From positions 16,828,001 to 16,892,000 of the forward strand of contig JAQISU010000108.1 of assembly GCA_029339505.1 (NCBI GenBank): a stretch of DNA of 64,000 nucleotides, given 5' to 3'. A program made the position numbers and the translations under genes. Position 1 is the first letter of the stretch, and each line of letters starts with the position of its first letter. Of the stretch, positions 37,023-49,163 are shown in pieces. The notes beneath the pieces are model-generated. The model did not search any database and was not told where the DNA came from. It worked only from the letters and a program-made list of their open reading frames with translations. Source of the DNA: Unio delphinus. Taxonomy: Eukaryota > Mollusca > Bivalvia > Unionida > Unionidae.

Positions 37023-37716
37023 TGTAGCGTTTGCAAAGGTTGGGGTGGGATACTTCTAATATATTAATTAAAATATTATGGAAGCTCCACCCTGGCTCGT
37101 GAAGTTATAAAGTTAAATTACTGCCAAAATAGATGTATAGCTCTGAGCCCCCAGTCAGCACTGCTGATGGTTCAATTATATAGAACACGAAGATGAAATT
37201 CAAATAAAACAATTTAATAAAGGTGATAATTTTAAATGATAAACTCAATCACACGTCCTCCAAGTGATAGCCTACTTCATCTCGTGATTTTCAGTGTGAG
37301 TTCGATTTTCCCCTGGCCTTTGGTTCTACTCATCTCTTTATTTCGTTCCTCCCACTCTTCCTGGACTTCACCTCTCCCGACTTCTCTCCTTCCTTCTCTT
37401 TTCTTCCGTCTCTCTATCGGAGACACTGGGACCACTGTCACTGGTCTGTCCCTCGATGCTTCCTGTGAAAACCACAAGGCGTTAACATATGGTTTATCGA
37501 ATTTCACCTCACACTAAATCATCAATGAACCATCAGATAAGGCTATTACTTTTTAGGTCACGCGTACATACACATCGAAATTCCCACACACTACGGCAAT
37601 CTTACGTAAGAGATAGTGTTAGCCTGCGTTCATGTTTAACATTAAACAGTGGCTTGTCCGAATTACTTTGATTATACATGTTTCTAATTCAATTTTGGTT
37701 TGGGCAAAACGCCACA
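37023..37716 (+). mobile_element. solo LTR, 0.69 kb, TSD CAGAT
   Basis: The element begins TGTAGCGTTTGCAAAGG and ends GGGCAAAACGCCACA, so the ends are imperfect inverted repeats (TGTRGCGTTTTGC). CAGAT flanks it at 37018-37022 and 37717-37721. It is collinear with the LTR at 48007 over about 650 bases at the left end and about 90 bases at the right end, and lacks roughly 1 kb in between. It carries the CTCTGAGCCCCCAGTCAGC hairpin, AATAAA signals and a pyrimidine-rich stretch. The open frame at 37236-37517 is within this stretch and is not supported as a gene. Confidence 0.9.
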
Positions 37717-38984
37717 CAGATCTTGTTGCAGATAGAACAGATCTTGTAAAATTCAGGAAATTCTGTAATTAGTGCTCTTGTCAGTGTCTTTCACTATCCT
37801 CAGATATTTACAACATTATTGTTTATGGCACATGATGTCTTACATGAAAATGGTGGAACCTGTAAGCATATCAGTGATTATGAAAGGCAGCTAACATGAA
37901 ATTCGGAAAGAAATTGGTAAGTTTGCTCAGGAAACATCTGGAAATCTTTGTTCTGAACATTATGGTTGGGGAGAAAGATGGATTGCTATCCTGGAAGATT
38001 TTTAATGAGTGTAACGGCATGCAAGAATGATTGAGCTTCTCAAAATACAGCCCTGTTGCAAAGATTTTTTTAGTTACCATTGTGACTATTTTTTTAAGAA
38101 TATTGATTGACTTGAAAAATAGACCATTCTTTTGAAGATTGTGATTGAGTGCAATTACGAGTGAAATTATGCGTTTTAATGATGTAATGTTTTAAAGATT
38201 GTTACCACTCTGGATACTGAATTCCAATCTTGTTTTTATCTGCCTTAAGCTGATATTTTCTTACCCATGCAACAGAGAAATCTAGCTGTTTTGATAACTT
38301 GCATTTCTTTTTTCAGTCTAGTTATCTAAGTCAGGTAGTCTCAGTCTTGGTCTTCACACGCTTATAAAACCCTTGTTATTTTCTGCTGTGTCTGAGTTCA
38401 GATAAATGCAAATAACATTAACAGAAACAGATACATAAAAGGAAATTCACTTATAAAGCAATTTTAAGGTCTCTCTAAATTTGATAACACACCATAAAAA
38501 CCATTTTGAGAGAGATGCACACGCACACACACACACATACACAAAAGTTGACCTATTTGATTTTTTGCTATAAACTATAGTTTGTTCCACACTGTGGCAG
38601 ATTTTATCCTATCTGTACCTCTGTCAGTTTTCCGGTCTGTTATTAAATGTGCTACACATAAATTATTTCTTTTGAGTACTTTGTAATGACTTTTAGCTAC
38701 ATTAAAATGTTACTTATCTGAAAATTTGCTGAGCTACAGATCAAATAAAATTTTTGGTGCTGTATAGAGGGAACTGTACTATAAAACACTGTTCCAGACA
38801 TAGAGGCTATACACATAACTGGCTAAAAAATCCAAACAAGAGCCACTACATAGCCAGCAACAACGAGAAATGTATTATGTCAGACCTGCATTCTTCAAAC
38901 TTTGTAAAACACACCCAATCCACCATGGCTGATTCAAACAATTATGCAACTGAAAATGAAAACTCATGTACTTACCTATTGGAG

Positions 38985-39430
38985 TTATTCAGTAGTCACA
39001 TTAAAACATGATAAATTTCCATAATCTTTGATGGTATTTGTATCAAGATAAGAAAATCCCAGTCATGGGGTTACATTATTGTTGGTGTTTGTATCAAGAT
39101 AGGAAAATCCCAGTCATCGGGTTACATTATTTGTTGGTATTTGTATCAAGATAAGAAAATCCCAGTCATGTTACAATAGTTGTTGGTGTTTGTATCAAGA
39201 AAATCCCATTCATGGGGTTACATTATTTGTCTCTCCATTCAGTAGTCACACATGAAAATTTTTCATAATCTTTATTTGTGTTTGTATCAAGATAAGAAAA
39301 TCCCAGTCATGGAGTTACATTATTTTGTGGTGCTTGTATCAAGAAAATCCCAGTCATGGGGTTACAATATTTGTTGGTGTTTGTATCAAGAAAATCCCAG
39401 TCATGGGTTACATTATTTGTCTCTCCTTTC
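38985..39430. repeat. higher-order tandem repeat (45-55 bp units)
   Basis: Seven or eight copies of TTTGTATCAAGATAAGAAAA plus TCCCAGTCATGGGGTTACAT are present, some with AGATAAGA deleted. A larger unit including ATTCAGTAGTCACA and TTCATAATCTTT appears at 38988 and again at 39238, so the array was duplicated as a block of about 250 bp. Confidence 0.88.
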
Positions 39431-40249
39431 AGTAGATGTTCAGATCTAGAGCCTATACTTCTACTCAAAATACAACTACTTTAAGTCTCGGTAAATGGGT
39501 TTATACATTCATGTATTGGTTAACTTTGATTATGAGAATTAGACTGCATGTATTAAATTTGCCTTTATTGTTTGAATAAATTTACTGTAGGACATAGTGA
39601 AATAGCTAAAATCAGCATGATACAAAGTTTGGGTGATAGTTTACATAGGTTGTGTTCATGTAATACCACATATGTCTGGATAGTGAAATAGTCAACTATT
39701 AAATTATGTAAGCCAGGAGAGCATAAGTCAACCTGGATCTCTTGTTTGTTGAGGTGAAGTGGGGTGATTCTTTGAAATTTAAAGTTAATTCATGTATTAT
39801 TATAATAATAAAGAAATTCTGTCCTGTTGACTGTAGGTACATGTATATGCCAGTACCGTTACAAAAGCAAAATAAATATAATATTGCATACTCCAAAAAT
39901 AGGACTTATATACAAGGTGGAAGTATGTCATCTAGCTTATTGTGACCTCATTATTATTGATCAGTCATTTGAAATAAAATAGAAGATTTGTATGTGGGTG
40001 GTATTTCGTTCTGTTTAATCATTCAGGTTCTCAAAATGGCTGATGTGTTTTCTTGAGTAAATTTAATATGTAATTTAAGCTTGATATGCAGTAAAATATA
40101 GAATAAATATAGTTATTTGCTCCTTTTCTCGTAAATCTTGTATCCTAATCTCCTCAGAACAGTGATAGAGGATCAGAAAGTAATAGAAGGCCATAATAGA
40201 CTTCCGTCACCACATCTTTTGGGTCGTCTTTGGAATGAATATCATTTGC

Positions 40250-40890
40250 TTTCCATTGAATACCATTTCTCAATGTCATCCATGTTTTCAGTTATATTTA
40301 AGTCCGGACTTGGTGGGGGCCATTTGGAAGTGGGGATTTAGTTTTCCCTTTTCTGCTGAATTGTCTTGCCAGAAGCAGCCTAGAACATAACAGATACACA
40401 AGATCTACTTTTTCTGTGTCTAGACACGTTGGAAAAAATTCTCATTAGCTCTCTGCCAAACAGTAACGTTTTATTAGCACCTATAAATATTTTAGTTATA
40501 TCAACTAATTTCACCTTAGACTGTTGATTTATAATGTTTCATTGAAATTTGTCTCTTTGAAACACCTATTATTTCTGCTTGTTTTTTTTTATTTTTTGCT
40601 TTAAGTTGTAATGGGCTTATCATTGATTCTTCTTTCAAGTCCTGCACAAAGCATTCTTCAGTGTAACGTTCTGGAAGAGACTACAGTGTTGGTGATTTGA
40701 TATTGAAATGAGTTGTAACGTCCTCTAGTAAATGTTTGTCTCATATTTTTCTTCACAATGCAAATCAGCAGAGAATCTCTCCTCTTGTCTGTTTTTCTTC
40801 TGTGCCCATTTATCAGCCTGTTTTCTGAAGAACCTCCTTCCCCACATAGCAACTCAGCTAAATTATTCATGAAATAAAAATATCAATCAT
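40250..40890 (-). pseudogene. Tc1-like transposase remnant, internally deleted
   Basis: On the minus strand the N-terminal part reads INGHRRKTDKRRDSLLICIV then KKNMRQTFTRG and VVSSRTL, which matches the second helix-turn-helix of Tc1-like transposases (RKT-RRDRLLxRxVKKNRRxT...VSxRT). About 300 bases later comes KWPPPSPDLNITENMDDIE (near 40330-40270), the strand with the second catalytic Asp (normally WPxxSPDLNPIENxW). A SCVSVMF stretch lies between. Stops and frameshifts abound. A possible inverted terminal repeat (CAGTGTCACACTACTTTTTA on the minus strand near 40960) has no confirmed partner. Confidence 0.72.
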
Positions 40891-41769
40891 TTTTGGTTTG
40901 TGGTCATGTCATTGTTGGGGCCATGTTTGCAGTACGCTGGTAAAAAGTAGTGTGACACTGGAGTAGGTAGTTGACATCACCTAAAAGATACTCCATAGAT
41001 TTTATCTATCCACTCTCTGCCCTTAATTGTATGGTAAAGATCATGAGATAGACTTATACATTGGATATCATGTGCCACTTTTGTAACTTGAATATAGTTA
41101 CCCATGTATATTTTTCGTTAATTTCCATTTGTTTTATTTATTTGCTACTTGTACTCCATTGTCATACATCATTATTTGACTTTCTTGATAATGCTTTAAT
41201 TTAAATGAATATATCATTAATTTGTCCTCCAAAGCAAATCAAGCATACCCATTATTGGTGAATTTATGGAAACTTCCATTCTAGAAGTTTCTAGGACCAG
41301 AATCAAGACTATAAACATTTCTTTTACATTAATAATGATCTTAATATCTAATCCACAATCATAGAAGAATATCTAGCTTTATATTTTCTTTACAGATAAA
41401 TGTTGTCAGGTACACAGTGAACTTGATTTTGGACAATGTCAAGTACAAAATACAATGAATATAACATATAATCAGTAAGAAAAGCAAGCAAATAATACAA
41501 ATTAATAAAACTTAATAGGGTACATAATCTTGTTTACATTGCAATTATTCATTCTAACATAATCATTAGGAAAAGCAAATGATACAAATTATATAAACAC
41601 GATAGGTAAATAATCTTGTTTGCAATGAATTTTATTAGTATATTCAGCGTTTAATTGGGTTGGATTTATTTATTCAAATTTTTTTATTCACTGGAATTTA
41701 AGATGCACATTAATATAATGAATTCAGACAAAGATGTTTGGATTATGTTTTTGTATACATCACATATTG

Positions 41770-41910
41770 GACCAGGAAAAGTTTTGCAAAGACATTAGGC
41801 ATTGGCACATGATTAAGACAAGTGGAGGGAACTGGTCAGATGTTCAGCAGCACAGTGCCTCAAGGACCACACTAGGTCAAGAGACTGATGATGATGATGA
41901 TGATGATTGT
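41770..41910 (+). mobile_element. RTE-like LINE 3' end with (GAT)n tail
   Basis: The sequence GACAAGTGGAGGGAACTGGTC and GATGTTCAGCAGCACAGTGC continues to GACCACACTAGGTCAAGAGA and seven GAT units. The same 3' end, without the tail, occurs in reverse at 27593-27660. It is the terminal 140 bases of the RTE-like LINE; everything 5' of it was lost. Confidence 0.7.
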
Positions 41911-43105
41911 ATACATCAAAAGTCTTAATGTATAACACTCCAAGCCACTTGCACATTAGCACATTTAAGGCTATAAGCACATCAACACATTCATTATTGG
42001 AATTTATTTGGAATACCACTAGAGTTCCTTTGAAACTTCATTTATTTAGACTTATGGTGGAACTTTTAAGACTACTTTGGATTTAATTCATAATACTGTT
42101 TTTTCTTGTTAGAATTTTTTTTTCACTTTGTATCCCAGGAAAATAAATTATTTGTTGAATTTTAAAGAACTTACAGCTTTTGCTATTTTCTGTTCCTTCT
42201 TTAAGACCATAGAGTCATAAAAACTCATATTTTGGGTTGATCTGTAAAGAGTACAGACCCTGATCTGCTGTAGCATTAGTGCCAGTAGACCTGATTCTGT
42301 GCTGTATGTTCTAATGATGAGTCCTGACAGAATATGTAGACCCAGAAGTGGCACTTTATATAATGGCAGATCTGGGTCATTCTAGTTTGTAGCTGGATGA
42401 GAGTCATAAACAAGGATATGCAGAAATTTTCAGGCTTCAGTGGCTGTATAATTTCTTCTAATCCAATCTGTTTTCATCTTCCCCAGATAAGCTCCAATTG
42501 ACAAGGGAATTCATGCATATTAGTAAATACCTTGTTTCTTACTTCAATGTGTAATATTTTAGTCATGTTAGTTAACACTTTGTTATGTTTTTAAGTTGAA
42601 GTTTTCATCACTGTTTTCCTGACCTTTTGGTTTAAAATTCAGTTAAGAAAAAAGTTCTTCTTCATGAACAGTGACAGATTTTTATTACTGTTTTCCTACT
42701 TTTACTATAGTTTGTACAGATGAAGACCTATTTAGGATGACCTTTGTTATTTATGGACAGGAAGTAATGTGATCTCATACACCACACAATATTGAGTTGA
42801 AGAAACTCTCAAATGAAACTACTATGACACTACATACGCTGACATTGAGGATGTACTTCACATTTCAGTTACTTGTACACTTATAGTAATAGTATGACAA
42901 AAAGGTCATACGGTGTACTTCAAAATGAACTTTTTGTGTATTGGAATACGTCACAGATCAGAATTAGAAGAAAACAGGTTATAGTTTTTGGCATATAAAA
43001 CTGTTCATATGCTTCTTAAATGGTTCATATGCACTTCTGATGGTTACTTTCTCTATCTTGATGGTTGTATTATTTTCTGTTGATGAGGAGACCAAATTTT
43101 AGAAC
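41911..43105. other. intronic DNA without recognisable feature
   Basis: This AT-rich stretch lies within the largest intron; I see nothing I can support. Confidence 0.45.
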
Positions 43106-43215
43106 CCATTTTAGATTATAAAAGCACTTTTGTTTCACATTTTAGATTATAAAAGAAATTTTGTTTCACATTTTAGATTATAAAAGAACTTTTGTTTCCC
43201 ATATTAGATCTGTCA
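43106..43215. repeat. about 31-bp tandem repeat, 3-4 units
   Basis: Copies of CATTTTAGATTATAAAAG plus AACTTTTGTTTC are repeated three to four times. Confidence 0.85.
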
Positions 43216-44954
43216 GGGACAAATGTCAGAAAGCCTAATGAATTTAATTTGAGTCATGGCAAGCACAGATTGGGGAACAGATTGGATGGTCTGTGGGTCA
43301 TTAGTAATATTTAAACCAAAGTGTTGCTTGACTTTGTACAGATCAACCGGTAAATCTTATTTGCAGATGCTGATATTATACAGTTAGGTACTTAGATTGT
43401 CATGGTGCTTCCATCTCAGAAAGCCTCGCTATTGTAGCAAAAGAAATTTATCTCAGATCAATGTAAATGGCTCTTCACTATACCACCAGATTGTACCTGT
43501 TGAATCCCACATGATATTGTCTTTATACCCAAATTCCAAACTATGGTAACTGCAAAAAAGCCTGGTTGATTTAATTATTGGTTTTTTAATGTCCTAAAGT
43601 TTAGCATTGCTTCCTTTATAACATCAAACTTAATTGAAATGGCCTGGTAAACTTTGCCCCGTGAAATGAACATGAACAATTTGTAAATGGACATGAACTG
43701 GGTTCATATAAATTGACAAGTGATATTCATTTTTTATTCTTCACAACACTTTTTACATGTTGTGTACCGGTAACTTTTCTTTGAAAATACTTCAAGAAAT
43801 ATTAGGGCATTTGTGTTCAACCAACTGTTAAGCATATTTAAATTCCATCATCTTTGGGGTTTCTCCTGACTTTATCAATCTTTTTCCCTGAGACTGACCT
43901 GTCAGATAACTCTTCTTTTGTGAAGATCTTAAAGGCCAATAATTTAATAAAATCCTGTCCATTATCACTACTGAATGTCTCCATCTACAACATGAGCTGG
44001 TTCTATCCTATTACTGTTTTGGTATTTCTTGTTACTGCATCAGTCACTAATTTCTTCCATCTTGGCTATAATATCCTCCAATTTTCAAATTTTCTTCGTT
44101 AACCTACAAACTTCATCATCTTTTTATTTTATTTTTCTGCTGTCTGACCTGAAAAATAAAGTTATAGTATTAGTACAAATAACCTCTGATCAACATTGTC
44201 ATCAGCTTTTTAACAACACGATGTACCCCACTTTATTTACTGGAATAATTATGATCAAAATTATTTTTTTATTTAATCCCTTACACTTAATACTCAACTT
44301 ACTGAGCATTTATACTATTTTTGACCATTATGTCACTGGTTTCATTGCCTTTTTATTTTAAATAAAGCTGACTTTCCATAGGTTATGTTACAGGAATCTG
44401 ATGTTTTGTCAATAAAATATGACAAAAGTTTTGGACAAAATTGTTACACTAAATAACCTTATCTGCATATGTTGTTTTGTACAGATATGGTTAAATGTTG
44501 TCAGATATTTTCACTGTTTTCTATTGATAAGATGTCAAATTTGTGTAGTATAGGCCGTTAACATCATTAATGCATCTATTCGTACTCCTCATGTTGCATA
44601 TCACTTCCAGTTTCATCATGTTGTTATTTGCCTCTGTGTTCTTGTGTACCATTTGACTAGTTTTGCTTTTTATTCTTTCTTTTTGATTAACCAAATTACA
44701 TCAGATCATAGAATTAGCGATGTCATAAAACAGAAAACAATATGAATATCAAATATTTAAATTCCTATAGATGATCCAATACTGCATCTAGTATCAATAT
44801 CAAAAGGGGGTGTGTGTGTGCGATTTAGAATCAGGAAGCAGAGTACTGTTTAGTGATTTTCAAAAATTCAAAGAGCAACTCTAAAATTGGGTCTGAAAAA
44901 ATCACTCATTAGTTTGGTTAAAGCTAATATGATGACATAAAAACCAAAAAAATA

Positions 44955-45249
44955 TCCATAGAACTTCCACTGTAGTAATCATGACTGACCAGATTGCTCC
45001 CCGAAACTTTCACGATTCTGGCTGGCTACACTTTTCCGTCAAACTTTGCTCACACAAAATCATTTCCTTCATATTCTTCATCTCAGCTTCTCATTTCTAT
45101 TGACTTCAAAGAAATTACATTGAAAATATTTTCATCTGTGCATTCCATGCGAGACCATGATTTTTGTTCGAGGTTTTTACTCGTTGCAGAATTGCTTGCG
45201 TGTTCTTTTGTTTGTGGGGAGAGAGAGGCACAGCTGCTGAAATCATGCA
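44955..45249 (-). pseudogene. decayed ORF with three stops, family unknown
   Basis: A single minus-strand frame from an ATG at 45249 reads about 95 codons and is interrupted by TGA, TGA and TAG only. It has a hydrophilic first part (SPQTKEHASNSATSKNLEQK), then DEEYEGNDFV, AKFDGKV and PARIVKVSGS. The last part looks like a small beta-barrel with a KFDGKxxPARIV pattern. It may be a fossil transposon or retro-copied gene; I do not recognise the family. Confidence 0.4.
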
Positions 45250-45394
45250 TGTATATATACACAGTCATAAGTCATATCATGTCTTCTTTCACAATCATCC
45301 AGTCATGGTATCATTGTATTTCAGTTTTTAGGACAAATTGGTAACCAGTGATTGTTACGAGTCAATTGTGTTTTTTTCAGGATGCATTTAATGC

Positions 45395-45750
45395 ATATAA
45401 TGGTATATGAATGTCATAAACATTTATGAATATAATGGTATAGAAATGTCATAAACATTTTATGAATGGAATGATATAGAAATATCATAAACATTTTATG
45501 AATGGAATGATATAGAAATATCATAAACATTTTATGAATTTAATGGTATAGAAATGTCATAAACATTTTATGACTATAATGGTATAGAAATATAATCATT
45601 TTATGAATATAATGATATAGAAATGTCATAAACATTTTATTAATATAATGCCAATGAAATGTCATAAACATTTAATGAATATAATGGTATAGAAATGTCA
45701 TAAACATTTTATGAATATAATGGTATAGAAATGTCATAGATATTTTCAAT
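45395..45750. repeat. 36-bp minisatellite, about 10 units
   Basis: The unit is close to ATATAATGGTATAGAAATGT plus CATAAACATTTTATGA, with one unit shortened near 45590. Confidence 0.93.
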
Positions 45751-45958
45751 AAATATTTTTGTGGTGCATCAAAGTACTTGAATTGTTCATGAACCAGGTT
45801 TATGACATTTTAAGAACTTTTAACACATTGACCCTGGAAGTTTTTGTTGTTTTCACATGAAATGCGAGTAGGAAACACATTTTGAGGGCTATTTCTGAAT
45901 ATATCCTAATACATTGACTTCCAAGTGCCAGGTGGTTTTTCGGTAGCCTAATGCTTAA

Positions 45959-47204
45959 TCCTTTAACTACTAGAGCTGTTGTGTAGTTTCACTACAGCTC
46001 TGCGCTATCATATCAGTTACTCAGACTACTGAGGCTGACTGCAAGGCTGAATACTAGAGCATCATCAAGGCTGACTACAGAAATTGACAATAAAAACATG
46101 GTTACATTTATATTCATTATTTCAATAGTTTTTACTAGATTTAAGTGAAATAAAAAACAGCTTATCTTGTATAGTGTCTGTTATTCATATATTTCTACTT
46201 TATATATACTCCTATATCCCATCATATAAGAAATCCCAGTCTTATAAACTGTTTTGAATCCCATAAAATAAATCCAATATTTTCATATGTACATATAAAA
46301 ACATGAATGAAATCCACTCTAATTACAATATTGCAATTGGTACCTCTCAAAACAGTAATTATCCACACATAAATGACGATGTTATCATGTATATTACAAT
46401 ATATATGTATAGCAAAATTAACATGTTATATGTCTTACATGTAGGACTAATGCCCACATATGTGATGCTGATTTCATACCATTTCATGTCTTGCTTTTGG
46501 TCCCCTATTTTCTTAACAACATTGTTTGTTTCTTTCACAAGATTTTCTACCAGATATTCAGGAATAAATCTGAGTAAAAAATCTTTCATTCACTGGTCCA
46601 AGCTTGATTGTTATCTGTTGAACCAACGTAAGAATCAAAAACATTGATTTCGAATACGGCGAGGTCGTCATTCCATTGTGCAATTGAAACTACGTCTGCC
46701 TTGTCATCCGATTAAAAATCGTTTGTATCTGATGTTGAAATGGGACTAACATCAATATCTGATCCATTTTCTAATTATGATCCATTAAACTTTTCGATAT
46801 CACTTGCACTGGACTTGTTAAAGTTGCTCATATCTGAATCGGAATCCATCTTTGTTCATCTCGAAAACACGTGTTTCATAAACCACGGAAAATGAATTTT
46901 AGTGTGTCTAAATTTAACCTCTCAGCTTTCCAACTTGTATTAAAATGTTGAGTAAACAATTCTCTCATTGGTTATGATAATCAAAAATATGTAAACTTCC
47001 GTACATTCAACCAATCAACGTTTAGTTAACACGTAGGTATTCTGCGCACATGAGCATCACTGGGGTTTCGAGTACTGCTGAACTTTACGCACATGAGCGA
47101 CACTGGGGTTGTAAGCTAGGTTTATCGGCACTGCAGATATGCGTCACTGGGGTTTGAGAGCTATTTACAGTAGACGCTTAGATGCGGTAGTCGTAGCGAA
47201 AGGG
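45959..47204 (-). mobile_element. piggyBac-like element, internally deleted, TTAA-flanked
   Basis: TTAA stands on both sides (45955-45958 and 47205-47208). The terminal inverted repeats are imperfect: TCCTTTAACTACTAG at the left and, read on the minus strand, CCCTTTCGCTACGACTA at the right. The right end carries three subterminal repeats of the type ACATGAGCATCACTGGGGTT spaced about 43 bases apart (near 47044, 47087 and 47131). The length of 1.25 kb is about half that of autonomous piggyBac elements. Confidence 0.8.
46359..46849 (-). pseudogene. piggyBac-like transposase, N-terminal remnant
   Basis: An ATG at 46849 starts an acidic, serine-rich N-terminus (MDSDSDMSNFNKSSASDIEK), as usual for piggyBac transposases, soon broken by stops. 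After a frame change the sequence reads FLLRFIPEYLVENLVKETNN and DQKQDMKWYEISI, which resembles the conserved piggyBac segment PxxLxxLIxxxTNxYA followed by W-x-x-x-T. The catalytic DDD core is absent. The gene is truncated and non-functional. Confidence 0.7.
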
Positions 47205-47817
47205 TTAATTGTGTTAGAGACATTGTTTTCCATTGGTTATTTGGCTCAAGCATGAGCAGAAGGTTAAAAGTTGGAGTTCTTTCTTTTTTTTTGCCTGATC
47301 ATTTTTGTATTGAGACCATTCTTTATTCCAAATGCCTACCTTATCCTACTTTGTGTTCAGTTCACCTGTCTGTATTGCAATTCAGACTGGTCTGCCTTAG
47401 ATCTGAAGCCCAAAAAGTCTAAAATCTGAACACAAAATCAGATTCTGACCACATGTGAAATTTGGGTGAGAGAAAAAACAGATCCAAAAATTAGGTTTTT
47501 CCCTTCTGTATTTTGTAGCACAACATAAACGTCCAATTATTTGTTATCATTGTAGAGCTAAATCTGTCTACCTTTCTATAACAGCACCTGCTTTAGTGTA
47601 TCATACATGACCTTTACACTACTGAGCTTGGCAGTAAGCTACTACCTCCTGCCCTGTAAATGCTATGCCAGGTGTTAATGTGTTAAGACAATATATTTGT
47701 TCATAAATGTTAATAAGTGTGTTCATGTAATTTGTGTATGATACATCAAAATTCATGAAGTGTTCATGAACTTAGTTGTGGAACTTTCTTGAACATTTGA
47801 TCAATTTGTTCCTGAAC

Positions 47818-48705
47818 TCAAATGATGAACTTAATATATAAGAAATTTTCACCCTGATTTTCTGTTAACATTGTTTCCGAGAGTCCAAATAAATGGATAT
47901 TTTTATTTGGAGAGGTTAACAGTAATTTCACTTGATCAATCTTTCCTCGAAAACCCTGAATATTTAAATGACCTATGTGTAAACCTTTGCTAGAAACTCC
48001 TAAATTTGTAGCGTTCTGCAAAGGTTAGGGTGGTGTACTTCCAAAATATTAATAAAAAAATTATGGAAGTTTCACCTGGCTCGTGAATTTAAATTTAGAT
48101 TAAAGACCAAATAGGTATACGGCTCTGAGCCCCCAGTTATATATATATAACACGAAGATGAAATTCAATAATAACAATTTAATGAAACCTATAAAGTTAA
48201 ATGTCACACAATCACTTGTCCTCTAAGTGATAGCCTATTTCATCTTATGATTTTCAGTGTGAGTTCGATTTTCCACCTGGCCTTTGGTTGTACTCATCTA
48301 TTATCCTATCCTTCCGCTCTTCCTGAATTTCACCTCTCCCGATTTCTCTCCTCCCTTCACTTTCCTTCCGTTCCTCTATCCAGACTATTGGGACCACTTT
48401 CACTGGTCTGTCCCATGAAACTTCCTCTCCAGGTTTCCCTCTTTCCTTTTCTTTCTTCTGTCTATAACGGAGACACTGGGACCACTCACTAGTCTGTCCC
48501 TCGAAGCTTCCTGTGAAAATCACAAGGCGTTAACATAGGGTTTATCACATCTCACCTCACACTAAATCATCAATTAACCATCAGATAAGGTTATTACCTT
48601 TTAGGACACGCATACATACACATCGAAATTCCCACACACTCTTACAGGGAAACAATGGCGTAATAGCACGATATCATACATATAACCATACATCATATCA
48701 CATAA

Positions 48706-48784
<79 letters not shown>

Positions 48785-49106
48785 ATCTCATTGTACTTAC
48801 AATATTACGACAGCCAGACATATGTCTGTACCCTACACTCCCACACGCGTACACAAATATTCAAATATTCATATTATTAATTTCTCACAGTGAAATCATT
48901 TCAAAGATACCATTCAATTTCTATAATTACATGGATAATGTGCTATTGTACTATAAAATAACCACATAGCGAATTATAATAGTATTAATTCTTACGACGG
49001 CTAGCAAGCAATACGATTCTTTACAAATAGAAACCCATTCTTCAAAATGTACAAACATATCAACATCACAAAATAATTATTCCTACTACGATTTTAGTAA
49101 TAATAC

Positions 49107-49163
<57 letters not shown>

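Larger units (their letters stand above)
45824..47682 (+). mobile_element. TTAA element (piggyBac-type MITE), split by a piggyBac-like insertion
   Basis: The element is flanked by TTAA at 45820-45823 and 47683-47686. Its ends are inverted repeats: CACATTGACCCTGG at the left and CCAGGTGTTAATGTG at the right. Without the inserted piggyBac-like element (45955-47208) it is about 0.6 kb. It matches 60934-61557 in reverse orientation over its whole length, and partly 18885-19140. No coding sequence is visible, so it is probably a non-autonomous element moved by a piggyBac transposase. Confidence 0.72.

Noticed and set aside
37236..37517. Open frames over the pyrimidine-rich stretches of the LTRs (also near 23063 and 48247)
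   Set aside because: They lie inside LTR sequence shared between copies, but the frames are not conserved between those copies.
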